NCBI GenBank assembly: GCA_944390275.1
Contig: CALXPL010000001.1
Location: 518,195 to 582,194 of the forward strand
DNA length: 64,000 nt
Direction: 5' to 3'
DNA from: an uncultured Alphaproteobacteria bacterium
GTDB lineage: Bacteria > Pseudomonadota > Alphaproteobacteria > RF32 > CAG-239
The notes under the pieces are model-generated. The model did no database searches. It saw only the letters and a list, made by a program, of their open reading frames with translations, and was not told the DNA's origin. Shown in pieces: positions 1-7,619 of the stretch. The stretch's first letter is position 1; the number at the start of each line of letters is the position of its first letter. Position numbers and translations under genes: made by a program.

Positions 1-25
1 CAGCTCTTGTTAGGTTAATCTTTCT

Positions 26-355
26 ATGTTTTTTGAAGAAAAAAATAATCGAATAATTTTACGTGTTAAAATTATTCCTAATGCTTCTTCTTTGAAAACT
101 TCCGGCATAATTTCGGGACCGGATAATATGGATTATCTTAAAATTTATGTCGTGTCTGTTCCTGAAAAAGGAAAAGCCAATAAAGAATTATTTGCTTTTT
201 TAGCGCGTCTTTTAAAAATTGCAAAATCAGATATTTCTTTGCTCTCCGGTGAAACAAATCATTATAAAAAACTTGAAATTTTCGGGGAGCTTGATATGAT
301 TAAATGTCTTTTAGCAAAAATCGCGGAGGAAAATTTTGACAGCTCAAATAATTGA
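26..355 (+). CDS. yggU: DUF167 / YggU family protein
   Basis: Small 109-aa protein of the DUF167 (YggU) family, whose biochemical role is not established. The family core is visible as KGKAN at residues 48-52 and the later GETNHYKK segment near 75-82. Length matches the family (about 95-110 aa). The frame overlaps the start of folD by 20 nt, so the two are probably translated together. There is no clear SD before the ATG. In proteobacteria this gene often follows yggT, but too little sequence lies to the left to say so here. Family call is firm; function is unknown. Confidence 0.87.
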   Translation: MFFEEKNNRIILRVKIIPNASSLKTSGIISGPDNMDYLKIYVVSVPEKGKANKELFAFLARLLKIAKSDISLLSGETNHYKKLEIFGELDMIKCLLAKIAEENFDSSNN

Positions 356-1184
356 TGGACGCTCTTTAGCTCAACAAATCCGTGAAACTTTAAAATTTAA
401 AGTCTCGGCTTTAAAAAAGAAACCTCATCTGGCAGTTGTCTTGGTCGGAAATGATGAAGCTAGTTTGATTTATGATCGTAATAAACAAAAAGCGGCTTTG
501 GAAATTGGAATGAAATGTAATATCCATCATTTGCCGGAGGATATTAAGCAAGACGAGCTTAATAATATTGTCGATGCCTTAAATAAAGACAAAGATGTTA
601 ACGGTATTATTGTTCAAATGCCTTTACCTCTTCATCTTGATGCTAAAGATGTGTTGAAGCGTATTAGCCCTGAAAAAGATGTCGATGGTTTTGGCGTTGA
701 AAATTTAGGGTTGTTGTTGGTTAATTCTTCTCAGGCTCTTGTGACGGCTACTCCAAAGGGAATTTTGAAACTTATTCAAAGTGTAGAACCTCATCTAGCC
801 GGTAAAAATGCCGTTATTATCGGGCGTTCAACAATTGTCGGTAAACCTTTGGCGGCTTTACTTCTTAATCATGATTGTTCTGTTACGGTTCTTCATAGTA
901 AGTCTGTGGGAATTTCTGATTTCGTCCGTCAGGCTGATATTGTTGTTGCAGCTTGCGGTAATCCATTGTTTGTTAAAAAAGAGTGGGTAAAGTCAGGTGC
1001 TATTGTTATTGATGTCGGCATTAATCGTTGTAATGGAAAATTAGTCGGTGATGTCGATTTTGATAATGTTCGTCAGGTGGCCGGAGCTATTACTCCTGTT
1101 CCCGGTGGGGTCGGTCCTATGACGGTTGCCATGCTTTTAGATAATACTTTTGAGGCTTATATTAAACAAAATAAGGAGTTATGA
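336..1184 (+). CDS. folD: Bifunctional methylene-THF dehydrogenase / methenyl-THF cyclohydrolase FolD
   Basis: Cytoplasmic one-carbon enzyme interconverting 5,10-methylene-, methenyl- and 10-formyl-tetrahydrofolate with NADP. At 282 aa it is full length. Visible motifs are the Y46-K50 catalytic pair (YDRNK), QMPLP at 94-98, KDVDGF at 114-119, the nucleotide-binding GRSTIVGKP segment and the C-terminal TPVPGGVGPMT signature. The start is a TTG inside the end of yggU, chosen because a GGAGGA SD lies 5 nt upstream and the protein N-terminus fits the family. The stop overlaps the next gene (ATGA junction), suggesting a yggU-folD-DedA-like operon. Confidence 0.97.
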   Translation: MTAQIIDGRSLAQQIRETLKFKVSALKKKPHLAVVLVGNDEASLIYDRNKQKAALEIGMKCNIHHLPEDIKQDELNNIVDALNKDKDVNGIIVQMPLPLHLDAKDVLKRISPEKDVDGFGVENLGLLLVNSSQALVTATPKGILKLIQSVEPHLAGKNAVIIGRSTIVGKPLAALLLNHDCSVTVLHSKSVGISDFVRQADIVVAACGNPLFVKKEWVKSGAIVIDVGINRCNGKLVGDVDFDNVRQVAGAITPVPGGVGPMTVAMLLDNTFEAYIKQNKEL

Positions 1185-1804
1185 TGTTAACGGCTATGCG
1201 TAAAGTCAGTACCTATTTTCATCGTTTTGTTCGATGGTGTTACGATTGGATGATTGATATGGCATCCAGTCCTCATGCTTTGTTCTTTTTGGCATTGATT
1301 GCGTTTATTGAAAGTTCTTTTTTCCCTATTCCTCCCGATATTATGATTATTCCTATGGTTTTGGCTTCTCCTCAAAAAGCCTGGAAAATTGCCGGAGTTG
1401 CAACGGTTGCCAGTGTCCTTGGCGGCTATTTCGGTTATGCAATCGGGGTGTTTGGTTACGAACTCATTGCTAAGCCGATTTTAAATTTTTATGGTTATAT
1501 GTCTCAATTTCAAACATTCCAAGGTTATTATCATGAGTGGGGGGCTTGGATTGTTTTTGGTGCCGGAATTACGCCTTTCCCTTATAAAGTGATTACCATT
1601 GCCAGCGGTGTCGTTCATATGGATTTATTGGTCTTTGGTCTTGCTTCCGTTGTCGCTCGCGGTATTCGTTTTTATTTGGTTGCGTGGTTGCTTAAAAAAT
1701 ATGGCGAACCTATGCGTGAGTTTATTGATAAAAATTTAGGAATGCTTTCCGTCCTTTTTCTTATTTTATTACTCGGAGGTTTTGCTTGTATTAAATATTT
1801 TTAA
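1181..1804 (+). CDS. DedA-like (VTT domain) membrane protein, YqaA type
   Basis: Integral membrane protein of 207 aa with several hydrophobic segments and the VTT/SNARE-associated (DedA superfamily) pattern. Visible marks are an acidic re-entrant segment FIESSFFPIPPD near residues 44-55 and a second one, GAGITPFPYKVITIASG, near 127-143. DedA relatives are implicated in lipid-carrier or phospholipid scrambling and membrane homeostasis; the substrate here is unknown. Translation starts at an ATG overlapping the folD stop; a second ATG follows at 1184, so the exact start is uncertain by one codon. The gene ends just before a strong shared terminator. Confidence 0.85.
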   Translation: MMLTAMRKVSTYFHRFVRWCYDWMIDMASSPHALFFLALIAFIESSFFPIPPDIMIIPMVLASPQKAWKIAGVATVASVLGGYFGYAIGVFGYELIAKPILNFYGYMSQFQTFQGYYHEWGAWIVFGAGITPFPYKVITIASGVVHMDLLVFGLASVVARGIRFYLVAWLLKKYGEPMREFIDKNLGMLSVLFLILLLGGFACIKYF

Positions 1805-1809
1805 GGTTA

Positions 1810-1845
1810 AAGAAAGTGCTGTTATTTTCATAACAGCACTTTCTT
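1810..1845. terminator. Bidirectional terminator between DedA-like gene and infA
   Basis: Perfect 16-bp inverted repeat with a 4-nt TTTC loop; A-rich on the left and T-rich on the right, so it can terminate convergent transcripts of the DedA-like gene (+) and infA (-). The infA stop codon overlaps the outer base of the stem. Confidence 0.85.
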
Positions 1846-2065
1846 AATCTTTGTGGCGGAATGTGATTCTTCCTTTGGTTAAATCGTAAGGGGTCATTTC
1901 AATATCTACCTTATCTCCTACCATAACCCTTATTCGGAATTTACGCATTTTTCCTGCGGTATGCGCCAATATTTCAACTCCGTTTTCTAGGCGTACGCGA
2001 AACATGGCATTGGGAAGTTTTTCAATAACTTCTCCAGTTAATTCAAGAAGTTCTTCTTTACTCAT
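1844..2065 (-). CDS. infA: Translation initiation factor IF-1
   Basis: IF-1, a 73-aa OB-fold protein that binds the A site of the 30S subunit during initiation together with IF-2 and IF-3. The whole sequence follows the family: [13 protein letters not shown] at the start, the [14 protein letters not shown] core near residues 34-47 and [10 protein letters not shown] at the end. It is monocistronic on the minus strand, convergent with the DedA-like gene, and shares a terminator with it. infC (IF-3) is also in this window, far to the right. Confidence 0.97.
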   Translation of the reverse strand: MSKEELLELTGEVIEKLPNAMFRVRLENGVEILAHTAGKMRKFRIRVMVGDKVDIEMTPYDLTKGRITFRHKD

Positions 2066-2213
2066 AAATTTATCCTTAACTATTATTGTTGTTCTTTATA
2101 TAAACCATTATTTTTGTTTATGCAATTGAAAAATTTATATTCTCTTTTTAGCCTTTCTTTAATAAAAATATATTAATCTCTTTTTTGTTATTTGTTTTAG
2201 AAAGTGTGTTCTT

Positions 2214-2447
2214 ATGGAAAAACAGAAATTTTTTGATAAGGCTTTTGAGATTCCTTCAGAATTTAGAGAGGATTTTTGTTTCTGGAATGATCAAAATGTT
2301 GTGTTTATAAAAAACGATGTGCAGGACGGAAAAGATATGTGGTTGGTTTATGCGGCTGATGGTACGAAGTTGGCGACAACGGATAATCGTGATTTTGCTT
2401 TTTTGGTGGCTCGACAAAATAATTTAGAACCCAAAAGTGTTCATTAA
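2214..2447 (+). CDS. DUF1150 family protein
   Basis: 77-aa protein matching the alphaproteobacterial DUF1150 family, of unknown function. The recognisable part is the C-terminal half: the YAADGTKLATTDNRDFAF stretch, then ARQNNLEP and a final SVH, which are the conserved family features (an ADG turn, a RD-A-F pair and the PxSVH tail). In other alphaproteobacteria the gene often sits next to a small heat-shock protein; no such neighbour is present. It is a single-gene unit ending at a hairpin terminator. The start ATG has little SD (only a distant AGAAAG). Confidence 0.85.
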   Translation: MEKQKFFDKAFEIPSEFREDFCFWNDQNVVFIKNDVQDGKDMWLVYAADGTKLATTDNRDFAFLVARQNNLEPKSVH

Positions 2448-2451
2448 AAAA

Positions 2452-2478
2452 AAGCCTCAAGTTTCTTGAGGCTTAATT
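2452..2478. terminator. Bidirectional terminator between DUF1150 gene and lepA
   Basis: AAGCCTCAA / TTGAGGCTT stem (9 bp) with a GTTTC loop, preceded by an A-run and followed by a T-rich stretch. It sits in the 32-nt gap between two convergent genes and can serve both. Confidence 0.85.
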
Positions 2479-2479
2479 T

Positions 2480-4285
2480 TTAATTATCTCCGATACGAAG
2501 AGCTTCGATAAATGCTGATTGAGGTACATCTACTTTACCGAATTGGCGCATTCTTAATTTACCTTTCTTTTGCTTATCAAGAAGTTTTCGTTTGCGGGTA
2601 ATATCTCCGCCGTAACATTTGGCTGTAACATCTTTGCGTAAGGCGGATATTGTTTCGCGGGCAACAACTTTGCCTCCGATTGCGGCTTGTATCGGAATTT
2701 TGAATAAATGTCTGGGAATTAAATCTTTTAGGCGTTCACAAATTTGACGTCCTCTTGATTCCGCTTCTTCTCGGTGGCATAAAAAGGCTAAAGCATCAAC
2801 CGGTTCTTCATTTATTAAAATTTGAACTTTTACTAAATCCGAAACTTCATAGCCGATGAGTTCGTAGTCAAAACTTGCGTAACCACTGGAGATTGATTTT
2901 AAACGGTCGTAAAAGTCAAAAACAATTTCGTTCAGCGGAATTTTGTAAACTATCATGGCTCGTGTGCCGGCATAGGTCAAATCTTCTTGTTCTCCACGAC
3001 GTTCCGTGCATAGTTTGAGAACACTTCCCAAGTATTCATCCGGTACTAAAATTGTTGCTCGAACCATGGGTTCTTCAATGGTGGCTATTTTCGTTACATC
3101 TGGCATATCTGCCGGATTATGTAACGTCATTTGCGTGCCATCCGTCATGTTGATTTTGTAGGCAACTGACGGGGCGGTTGTGATTAAGTCTAAGTCGAAT
3201 TCTCGGCTGAGCCGTTCTTGGATGATTTCCATATGGAGTAATCCCAAAAATCCGCAACGGAACCCCAATCCTAATGCCGCAGAATTTTCATTTTGATAAT
3301 CAATGCTCGCATCATTTAATTTTAGTTTTGCTAAGGCATCTTTCAGCAAGCCGTATTCGCTGCTGTCAACCGGAAAAATTGAACAGAATACGACAGGTAC
3401 GGAAGGCTTAAATCCTGCAAGTGCTTGTTCGCAAGGGATGCGATTGTCAGTTATGGTATCTCCGACATGGCAGTCGCCAACACTTTTTATGCTTGCGGTA
3501 ATAAATCCGACTTCTCCTGGAGTTAATTCATCAACATCTTGCATTTTGGGAGTAAAAATTCCCACTTTGTCAACGATATATACGGCGTTATTTGACATCA
3601 TGCGGATTTGCATCTTTTTGCGAATCGTTCCGTCATATAGACGTACGAGTATGATTACGCCAAGATAACTGTCGTACCAACTGTCAATAAGCAAGGCTTT
3701 AAGCGGTGCGGCTATGTTTCCTTGCGGAGCCGGTAGTTTGTGAACAATGGCTTCTAACAAATTATCAACTCCATAGCCTGTTTTTCCTGATGTTTCTATG
3801 GCCTCAGAAGCATCAATTCCTATGACGTCTTCAATTTGTTTTTTTACGCGTTCGGCATCTGCTGACGGCAAGTCAACTTTGTTTAATACCGGAACAATTT
3901 CGTGATTGTTGTTAATGGCTAAATAAACATTGGCCAATGTTTGTGCCTCGACACCTTGTGTCGCATCAACGACCAATACAGAACCTTCGCATGAGGCTAA
4001 AGAACGAGATACTTCATAAGAAAAGTCAACATGTCCCGGAGTGTCTATCAGGTTTAATTGATAGTCTTTTCCATCTTTTGCTTTATAATTTAATCTTACC
4101 GTTTGGGCTTTTATGGTGATGCCTCTTTCTCTTTCAATATCCATCGAATCGAGAACTTGTTCTTGCATTTCTCTTTGTTGCAAGCCTCCGCAATATTCAA
4201 TTATGCGGTCGGCAAGGGTGGATTTGCCGTGATCTATATGCGCTATTATTGCAAAATTTCTGATTAAACTTAATTCTGTTGCCAT
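2480..4285 (-). CDS. lepA: Elongation factor 4 (LepA)
   Basis: Ribosomal translational GTPase EF-4, 601 aa, full length. G-domain motifs are in order: AHIDHGKST (G1, near 15-23), RGITI (G2), DTPGH (G3, near 80) and NKVD (G4, near 134). The C-terminal LepA-specific domain is present, with the conserved [15 protein letters not shown] segment and a basic RKRKLL stretch. It remodels ribosomes during elongation and biogenesis and associates with membrane under some conditions. The gene stands alone on the minus strand; its upstream gap of 136 nt separates it from a divergent GNAT gene. Confidence 0.98.
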   Translation of the reverse strand: MATELSLIRNFAIIAHIDHGKSTLADRIIEYCGGLQQREMQEQVLDSMDIERERGITIKAQTVRLNYKAKDGKDYQLNLIDTPGHVDFSYEVSRSLASCEGSVLVVDATQGVEAQTLANVYLAINNNHEIVPVLNKVDLPSADAERVKKQIEDVIGIDASEAIETSGKTGYGVDNLLEAIVHKLPAPQGNIAAPLKALLIDSWYDSYLGVIILVRLYDGTIRKKMQIRMMSNNAVYIVDKVGIFTPKMQDVDELTPGEVGFITASIKSVGDCHVGDTITDNRIPCEQALAGFKPSVPVVFCSIFPVDSSEYGLLKDALAKLKLNDASIDYQNENSAALGLGFRCGFLGLLHMEIIQERLSREFDLDLITTAPSVAYKINMTDGTQMTLHNPADMPDVTKIATIEEPMVRATILVPDEYLGSVLKLCTERRGEQEDLTYAGTRAMIVYKIPLNEIVFDFYDRLKSISSGYASFDYELIGYEVSDLVKVQILINEEPVDALAFLCHREEAESRGRQICERLKDLIPRHLFKIPIQAAIGGKVVARETISALRKDVTAKCYGGDITRKRKLLDKQKKGKLRMRQFGKVDVPQSAFIEALRIGDN

Positions 4286-4424
4286 TTTTATCTTTCTTTT
4301 TGTTCTTTATGTTATTTCTCTTTTAGAGTAATTTTTGGTTTATGGCAATAATAATTATATTGTACATGATGCAAAAATATGCTTAAATATATTTTAATAT
4401 GAACTATTCAAAGGGGAGGGTATG

Positions 4425-4862
4425 ATGAAAAAATTTATTGATGTACAATTCGGATCATCCCGCTATGAGGAATTAGTGGAGTTGCGTTATAAAATTTTGC
4501 TCGAACCTTTGGGATTGAAGTTTTTAGATAAGCACCGCCAGCAAGAAGTTAATTATCTTCATATCGCGTGTATAGAGCAATTAGATGATAAATTAGTCGG
4601 CGGACTTATTTTGGCTCCTTTGAATAATGATGATATTCGTATGATGCAAGTTGCTGTGGCGACAAAATATCAAGGTGAAGGTATCGGTACAGAGCTGGTT
4701 AAATATGCTGAAAAACGAGCTAAAGAAGCCGGTTATCATCGTTTAATCATGTATGCTATGTTGTCCGTAGTCGGGTTTTATGAACACCTTGGTTTTAAGC
4801 AAGAAGGCGATATTTTTGATGAAGACGGGATTACTTTTGCTAAAATGGTAAAACTTTTATAG
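4425..4862 (+). CDS. GNAT family N-acetyltransferase
   Basis: 145-aa acyl-CoA N-acyltransferase of the GNAT superfamily. Motif A is visible as MQVAVATKYQGEGIG followed by an amphipathic helix (ELVKYAEKRAKEAG), and motif B as the YEHLGF segment near the C-terminus, so acetyl-CoA binding is expected. The substrate cannot be told from sequence. Two tandem ATGs follow a GGAGGG SD at 4415-4420; the second is preferred on spacing (4 nt), the first being only 1 nt away. The gene is monocistronic and ends at an AACCTCC-type terminator that also marks the left edge of the Cys-rich cassette. Confidence 0.87.
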   Translation: MKKFIDVQFGSSRYEELVELRYKILLEPLGLKFLDKHRQQEVNYLHIACIEQLDDKLVGGLILAPLNNDDIRMMQVAVATKYQGEGIGTELVKYAEKRAKEAGYHRLIMYAMLSVVGFYEHLGFKQEGDIFDEDGITFAKMVKLL

Positions 4863-4878
4863 GAATTTTATTTCTTTT

Positions 4879-4904
4879 AAAACCTCCTTCGGGAGGTTTT
4901 TTTA
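4879..4904 (+). terminator. Terminator after GNAT gene; left boundary hairpin of cassette copy 1
   Basis: 9-bp stem AAAACCTCC / GGAGGTTTT with a TTCG tetraloop and a T-run. The same hairpin type occurs at the left edge of the second cassette (56722) and at the right edge of both copies (6853 and 58714), and was not noticed elsewhere in the window. Confidence 0.88.
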
Positions 4905-4938
4905 TGTCCTTTTTCTTTATGTAAAGTGAAAATAATGA

Positions 4939-4967
4939 TTGTAATATTGCAACAAATATGTTATATT
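4939..4967 (+). promoter_or_regulatory. Predicted sigma-70-like promoter of Cys-rich cassette copy 1
   Basis: TTGTAA, 17-nt spacer, TATATT. The -10 region and the following 20 or so bases (ATATGTTATATTAGAGTCGT and on) are nearly identical upstream of the second copy, where the -35 is TTGCAA at the same 17-nt spacing. An AAGGAGG SD follows before the start codon. Confidence 0.65.
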
Positions 4968-4996
4968 AGAGTCGTGATGATAAGAAGGAGGATGTG

Positions 4997-6025
4997 ATGA
5001 AGAGTATATCAAAGATACTGTTACTGTCTGCTGTCGGCTTATATGTTGAGAGCGGAAATTTATCTTATGCGTCTTTTGAGGCAGCTTCATTTCACCTCAA
5101 GTCTGGCATTCCCACTTTACACACACATCACACATACATACGCCATACTCAGGAAATACTCAACTTATCATCACACCTTTTTGATAAAGGAACAGATAAG
5201 GGTGTGAAAATTGCTTCGGTGTGTTTTATAACCGATGCGGGAAATTGTGGAGCAGACAAATTCGGTAATACGGAAACTCCTGACGGTGGCGGGGGCGGAG
5301 GAAATCCCGATGACCACGGCACTCCTGAGGAACTTTGTAAACAAGCCGGTTATACCAACACGCCTTGTCCCGATGGAAGCTCCCCTACCTCTTATTGCCC
5401 TTATGACAGTTCTTATCATTCCGATTGTGAATGTTCTTCCGAATATAATCAAGTTTGTGATACGGCTCTTGGAGAACAAGGTGTTGGGAATCCTTGCGGC
5501 GGCAAATATAAAGAATGTTGTAATCTCTGTTCTGATTATCAATATACCTCTATTCCGTCGGGGTATGTGAGCAATGGCGAATGTCAATCTTGTGATGGTA
5601 AAAAATATAAAATTAAATGCGACCCACAAAAATATGTTTCAGCCCCAACCTGTGGAACATTGGGCGGCTATGGGAATACTTGTACCGATGACGGAGGAAC
5701 TTATTATACTGAATGTAAATGCCCCAATAATTATGAATGGAGTTCCTCGCAAAAGAAATGCGTTTGTGCCACTTCTTTCAAATATTCCTGCTCCGGTACG
5801 GGCTATTCGGGAGGAGATGGGAATTCTTGTGATAACAAATATACAAAATGCCAATGTGCAAACGGTTTTACATGGAACGCTTCGCAAGGGGCTTGTGTTT
5901 GTTCCGGCTTTGATTTCTGCACGTTAAGTCAGGATTGTTCGACTTTGGGTTATGCGCAACAAAGCTGTGAAGGCTCATCCGTAAAATGTCCGTTCAATAC
6001 CAATTATGTTTATTGCCTCGATTAG
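4997..6025 (+). CDS. Secreted cysteine-rich repeat protein (cassette copy 1)
   Basis: 342-aa exported protein of no recognised family. An N-terminal signal peptide (MKSISKILLLSAVGLYVESG) is followed by a His-rich stretch (HTHHTYIRHT), a Gly-rich linker (DGGGGGGNPDDHG) and then Cys-rich repeats to the end, with about 32 cysteines in all. A recurring unit reads roughly C-x5-GY-x4-C-x(4-9)-CP[FY]-x2-x-Y-x2-C; another ends in CxC pairs (ECKCPNNYEW, KCVCATSFKY, CQCANGFTW). The ATG at 4997 is chosen since the AAGGAGG SD sits 5 nt away; a GTG just before it is too close. The gene is 14 nt upstream of the DUF1566-like gene and has a 343-aa paralogue at 56840. Extracellular, disulphide-bonded structure is inference. 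Confidence 0.85.
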   Translation: MKSISKILLLSAVGLYVESGNLSYASFEAASFHLKSGIPTLHTHHTYIRHTQEILNLSSHLFDKGTDKGVKIASVCFITDAGNCGADKFGNTETPDGGGGGGNPDDHGTPEELCKQAGYTNTPCPDGSSPTSYCPYDSSYHSDCECSSEYNQVCDTALGEQGVGNPCGGKYKECCNLCSDYQYTSIPSGYVSNGECQSCDGKKYKIKCDPQKYVSAPTCGTLGGYGNTCTDDGGTYYTECKCPNNYEWSSSQKKCVCATSFKYSCSGTGYSGGDGNSCDNKYTKCQCANGFTWNASQGACVCSGFDFCTLSQDCSTLGYAQQSCEGSSVKCPFNTNYVYCLD

Positions 6026-6039
6026 AAAGGAGAAAAGAA

Positions 6040-6825
6040 ATGAGAAAATTTACTTTATTGACTTCGGTTTTATTAACGGCTCCTTTTGCTGTGGGCAATG
6101 TTTTGGCACAATGTGTTGCCACCCAAGACTGCGAGAGTTTAGGTTATACCGAAACTTCTTGCCAAAACGGTGGTATCAAATGTCCGTTTGGTGATAAATG
6201 GGCTTGTAAGGGAAATGCGGATACTGGTATGGAAGGTTCTGATACAGGAAGAGATAATCCTGATTGTACCTATGGAGCAATTTATTACAGCGATGGAACT
6301 TGCGTTAAAGCCTCTATATCCGAAAAAATTCCGATTGGTGTTGTTGTCTATGATGAAAATAATGAAAAATGGATAATGGCATTAGACAATGCGGCAAGTA
6401 GAGTAGCATGGTCAACTGAATATGTTGATGTACCGAAAATAACCAATTATACAACAGAACAAACTGTGATAAATGATTTGAAAAGCTGTGAAAATACGGA
6501 AGCGATGCTCGCTTTAGGCGAATCGAAATATCCAGCGGCGGCGGCAGCCAAGAATTATGCACCAGCGGGAGCGGAAAGTACCAAAGGGAAATGGTGTTTG
6601 CCGTCAGTGGGTATCTGGAATATGGTTAATAATCATCGAACGGAAATAGACGGGTCGATTTTATGGGCAAGAGGAACCCCATTTGAGACTCCATCATCTT
6701 GTTGGTCGTCGTCCGAGTACACCATTCACAGCGTGTGGACTTGGCAACCCGTGGGGATGTTCTCCTTCACAGATAAGGGCAGCTCCCGCCACAACGGCTA
6801 TGTTCGCCCGGTGATGAAAATTTAA
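6040..6825 (+). CDS. Secreted Cys-repeat plus DUF1566-like protein with divergent tail (cassette copy 1)
   Basis: 261-aa secreted protein. Signal peptide MRKFTLLTSVLLTAPFAVGN is followed by one Cys unit (CVATQDCESLGYTETSC and on to CPFGDKWAC) like the last unit of the preceding protein, then a C-terminal region resembling DUF1566/C-type-lectin-like domains: IPIGVVVY, WIMALDNA, GKWCLP, then CWSSSEY and a terminal YVRPV. The ATG at 6040 is taken as start, with AAAGGAG upstream; the frame opens earlier inside the neighbour, but that part is not shared as a leader. The last 40 or so codons are GC-rich and differ strongly from the paralogue at 57886 apart from anchor residues. Function unknown; binding or adhesion is inference from the domain type. 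Confidence 0.85.
   Translation: MRKFTLLTSVLLTAPFAVGNVLAQCVATQDCESLGYTETSCQNGGIKCPFGDKWACKGNADTGMEGSDTGRDNPDCTYGAIYYSDGTCVKASISEKIPIGVVVYDENNEKWIMALDNAASRVAWSTEYVDVPKITNYTTEQTVINDLKSCENTEAMLALGESKYPAAAAAKNYAPAGAESTKGKWCLPSVGIWNMVNNHRTEIDGSILWARGTPFETPSSCWSSSEYTIHSVWTWQPVGMFSFTDKGSSRHNGYVRPVMKI
6703..6813 (+). other. GC-rich divergent 3' tail of DUF1566-like gene, copy 1
   Basis: By hand count 66 of 111 bases are G or C, in a genome that is clearly AT-rich. It begins with an 18-nt anchor (encoding WSSSEY) and ends with an anchor encoding VRPV, both identical in copy 2; between them the two copies share only scattered residues (W-x-W, G-x-F, DK, NG). Many codons end in C. The pattern recalls variable regions of retroelement-diversified proteins, but no template repeat or reverse transcriptase is in the window. 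Confidence 0.6.
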
Positions 6826-6852
6826 TCTTTGTGTTAAACAAACATGCATAAT

Positions 6853-6876
6853 AAAACCTCCTGTCGGAGGTTTTTT
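6853..6876 (+). terminator. Terminator after DUF1566-like gene; right boundary hairpin of copy 1
   Basis: AAAACCTCC / GGAGGTTTT stem with TGTC loop and T6 run. Same arm sequence as the left boundary hairpin at 4879. Confidence 0.88.
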
Positions 6877-6878
6877 CT

Positions 6879-7238
6879 TTAATAGCAAGCGTAAAATCCG
6901 CCGCAGGTGTATGTGCTTGTCGTCTTATTCATTTGATAACAGTCTTGAGGACTATATCTGTAATCTTCAGGGCAACATTCTGCATAATAACTGCTATGGT
7001 AGGGACATCTTTTTCTTAAAATCATTCCTCGGTCGCAACTCTTGTATATGTAACCGGCATTCTCACATTTGGTTATTTCTGAACGGCTTGCTTGATAATT
7101 TGATGATGAATCCTCATCTCGGAAGGAATCGTTATATTGGGTTTCAGGACCGTTGACTAAAAATCTTACTCCCGCAAAACTTGATGTCCAAGTTACGGTT
7201 GCTATTCCCAAAACTACTGAAAAACAGAATATTCGCAT
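6879..7238 (-). CDS. Small secreted Cys-rich protein related to the cassette proteins
   Basis: 119-aa protein with a signal peptide (MRIFCFSVVLGIATVTWTSSFA) and a single copy of the Cys repeat seen in the cassette: C-x5-GY-x4-C, then RCPYHSSYYAECC, close to the YCPYDSSYHSDC element of the 342-aa protein. The ATG at 7238 is chosen over upstream in-frame starts because it has an AAGGAAC SD and opens directly on the signal peptide. It lies convergent to cassette copy 1 with only the boundary terminator between them, so it may be a stand-alone relative or a leftover of a further copy. Function unknown. Confidence 0.7.
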   Translation of the reverse strand: MRIFCFSVVLGIATVTWTSSFAGVRFLVNGPETQYNDSFRDEDSSSNYQASRSEITKCENAGYIYKSCDRGMILRKRCPYHSSYYAECCPEDYRYSPQDCYQMNKTTSTYTCGGFYACY

Positions 7239-7300
7239 TTTTGTTCCTTGTTGTTTTCTTTTTTTTAGAATAAGGTATTTTTCTGCTTTTGGCAATAAAA

Positions 7301-7334
7301 AAGCCTCATCATTTAATTTTTGATGATGAGGCTT
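7301..7334 (-). terminator. Terminator of the DUF465 gene
   Basis: 12-bp stem AAGCCTCATCAT / ATGATGAGGCTT with a 10-nt loop, followed on the minus strand by a T-run. It lies just after the DUF465 stop codon. Confidence 0.8.
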
Positions 7335-7339
7335 AATTC

Positions 7340-7528
7340 TTATTTGCACATTAATTTTTCTTGTAAAGCCATGCGAAGTAAAGTGTCTTTTTTGAGGAGT
7401 TTTTGCTTTTTTAACTCTTCTATTCTTATTAGATTTTTCCAGACATGCTGTTCTTCTTCATGAATGGCAGCTTCCAGATAGGCATGTTGAATTTTTAAAT
7501 TCTCCATGCTTTGTTTGTTGTTCAGCAT
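7340..7528 (-). CDS. YdcH / DUF465 family small coiled-coil protein
   Basis: 62-aa helical protein with the DUF465 (YdcH) pattern: an N-terminal helix containing H-x2-LE-x2-IH-x-EE, then N-x3-I-x-ELKKQKLLKKDTLLRM in the second helix. The role of the family is unknown; members are small, charged and widespread in proteobacteria. The ATG at 7528 is preferred because GGAGG lies 5 nt before it; an ATG four codons upstream overlaps that SD. It is monocistronic with a good terminator. Confidence 0.8.
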   Translation of the reverse strand: MLNNKQSMENLKIQHAYLEAAIHEEEQHVWKNLIRIEELKKQKLLKKDTLLRMALQEKLMCK

Positions 7529-7619
7529 GTGTCCCTCCATACTTTTCTTGTAATGTCTTTATTATAATCTATATTTTTTTTTATTCCAAGTTTATTTTTC
7601 TATAACGAATTGATTTTTA

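Noticed and set aside
1..25. End of an upstream gene (yggT?) at the left edge
   Set aside because: Only a few codons precede any stop; the identity cannot be supported.
5171..5629. Open frame opposite the Cys-rich gene, repeated at 57014-57475
   Set aside because: It mirrors the coding strand of a repeat-rich gene, has no start signals and arises because the paralogues are similar in sequence. The shifted-frame ORFs on the same strand are likewise shadows.
6040..6825. Complete diversity-generating retroelement in the window
   Set aside because: No reverse-transcriptase-like protein (no YxDD-type motif) and no second copy of the variable tail as template were found; only possible targets are present.
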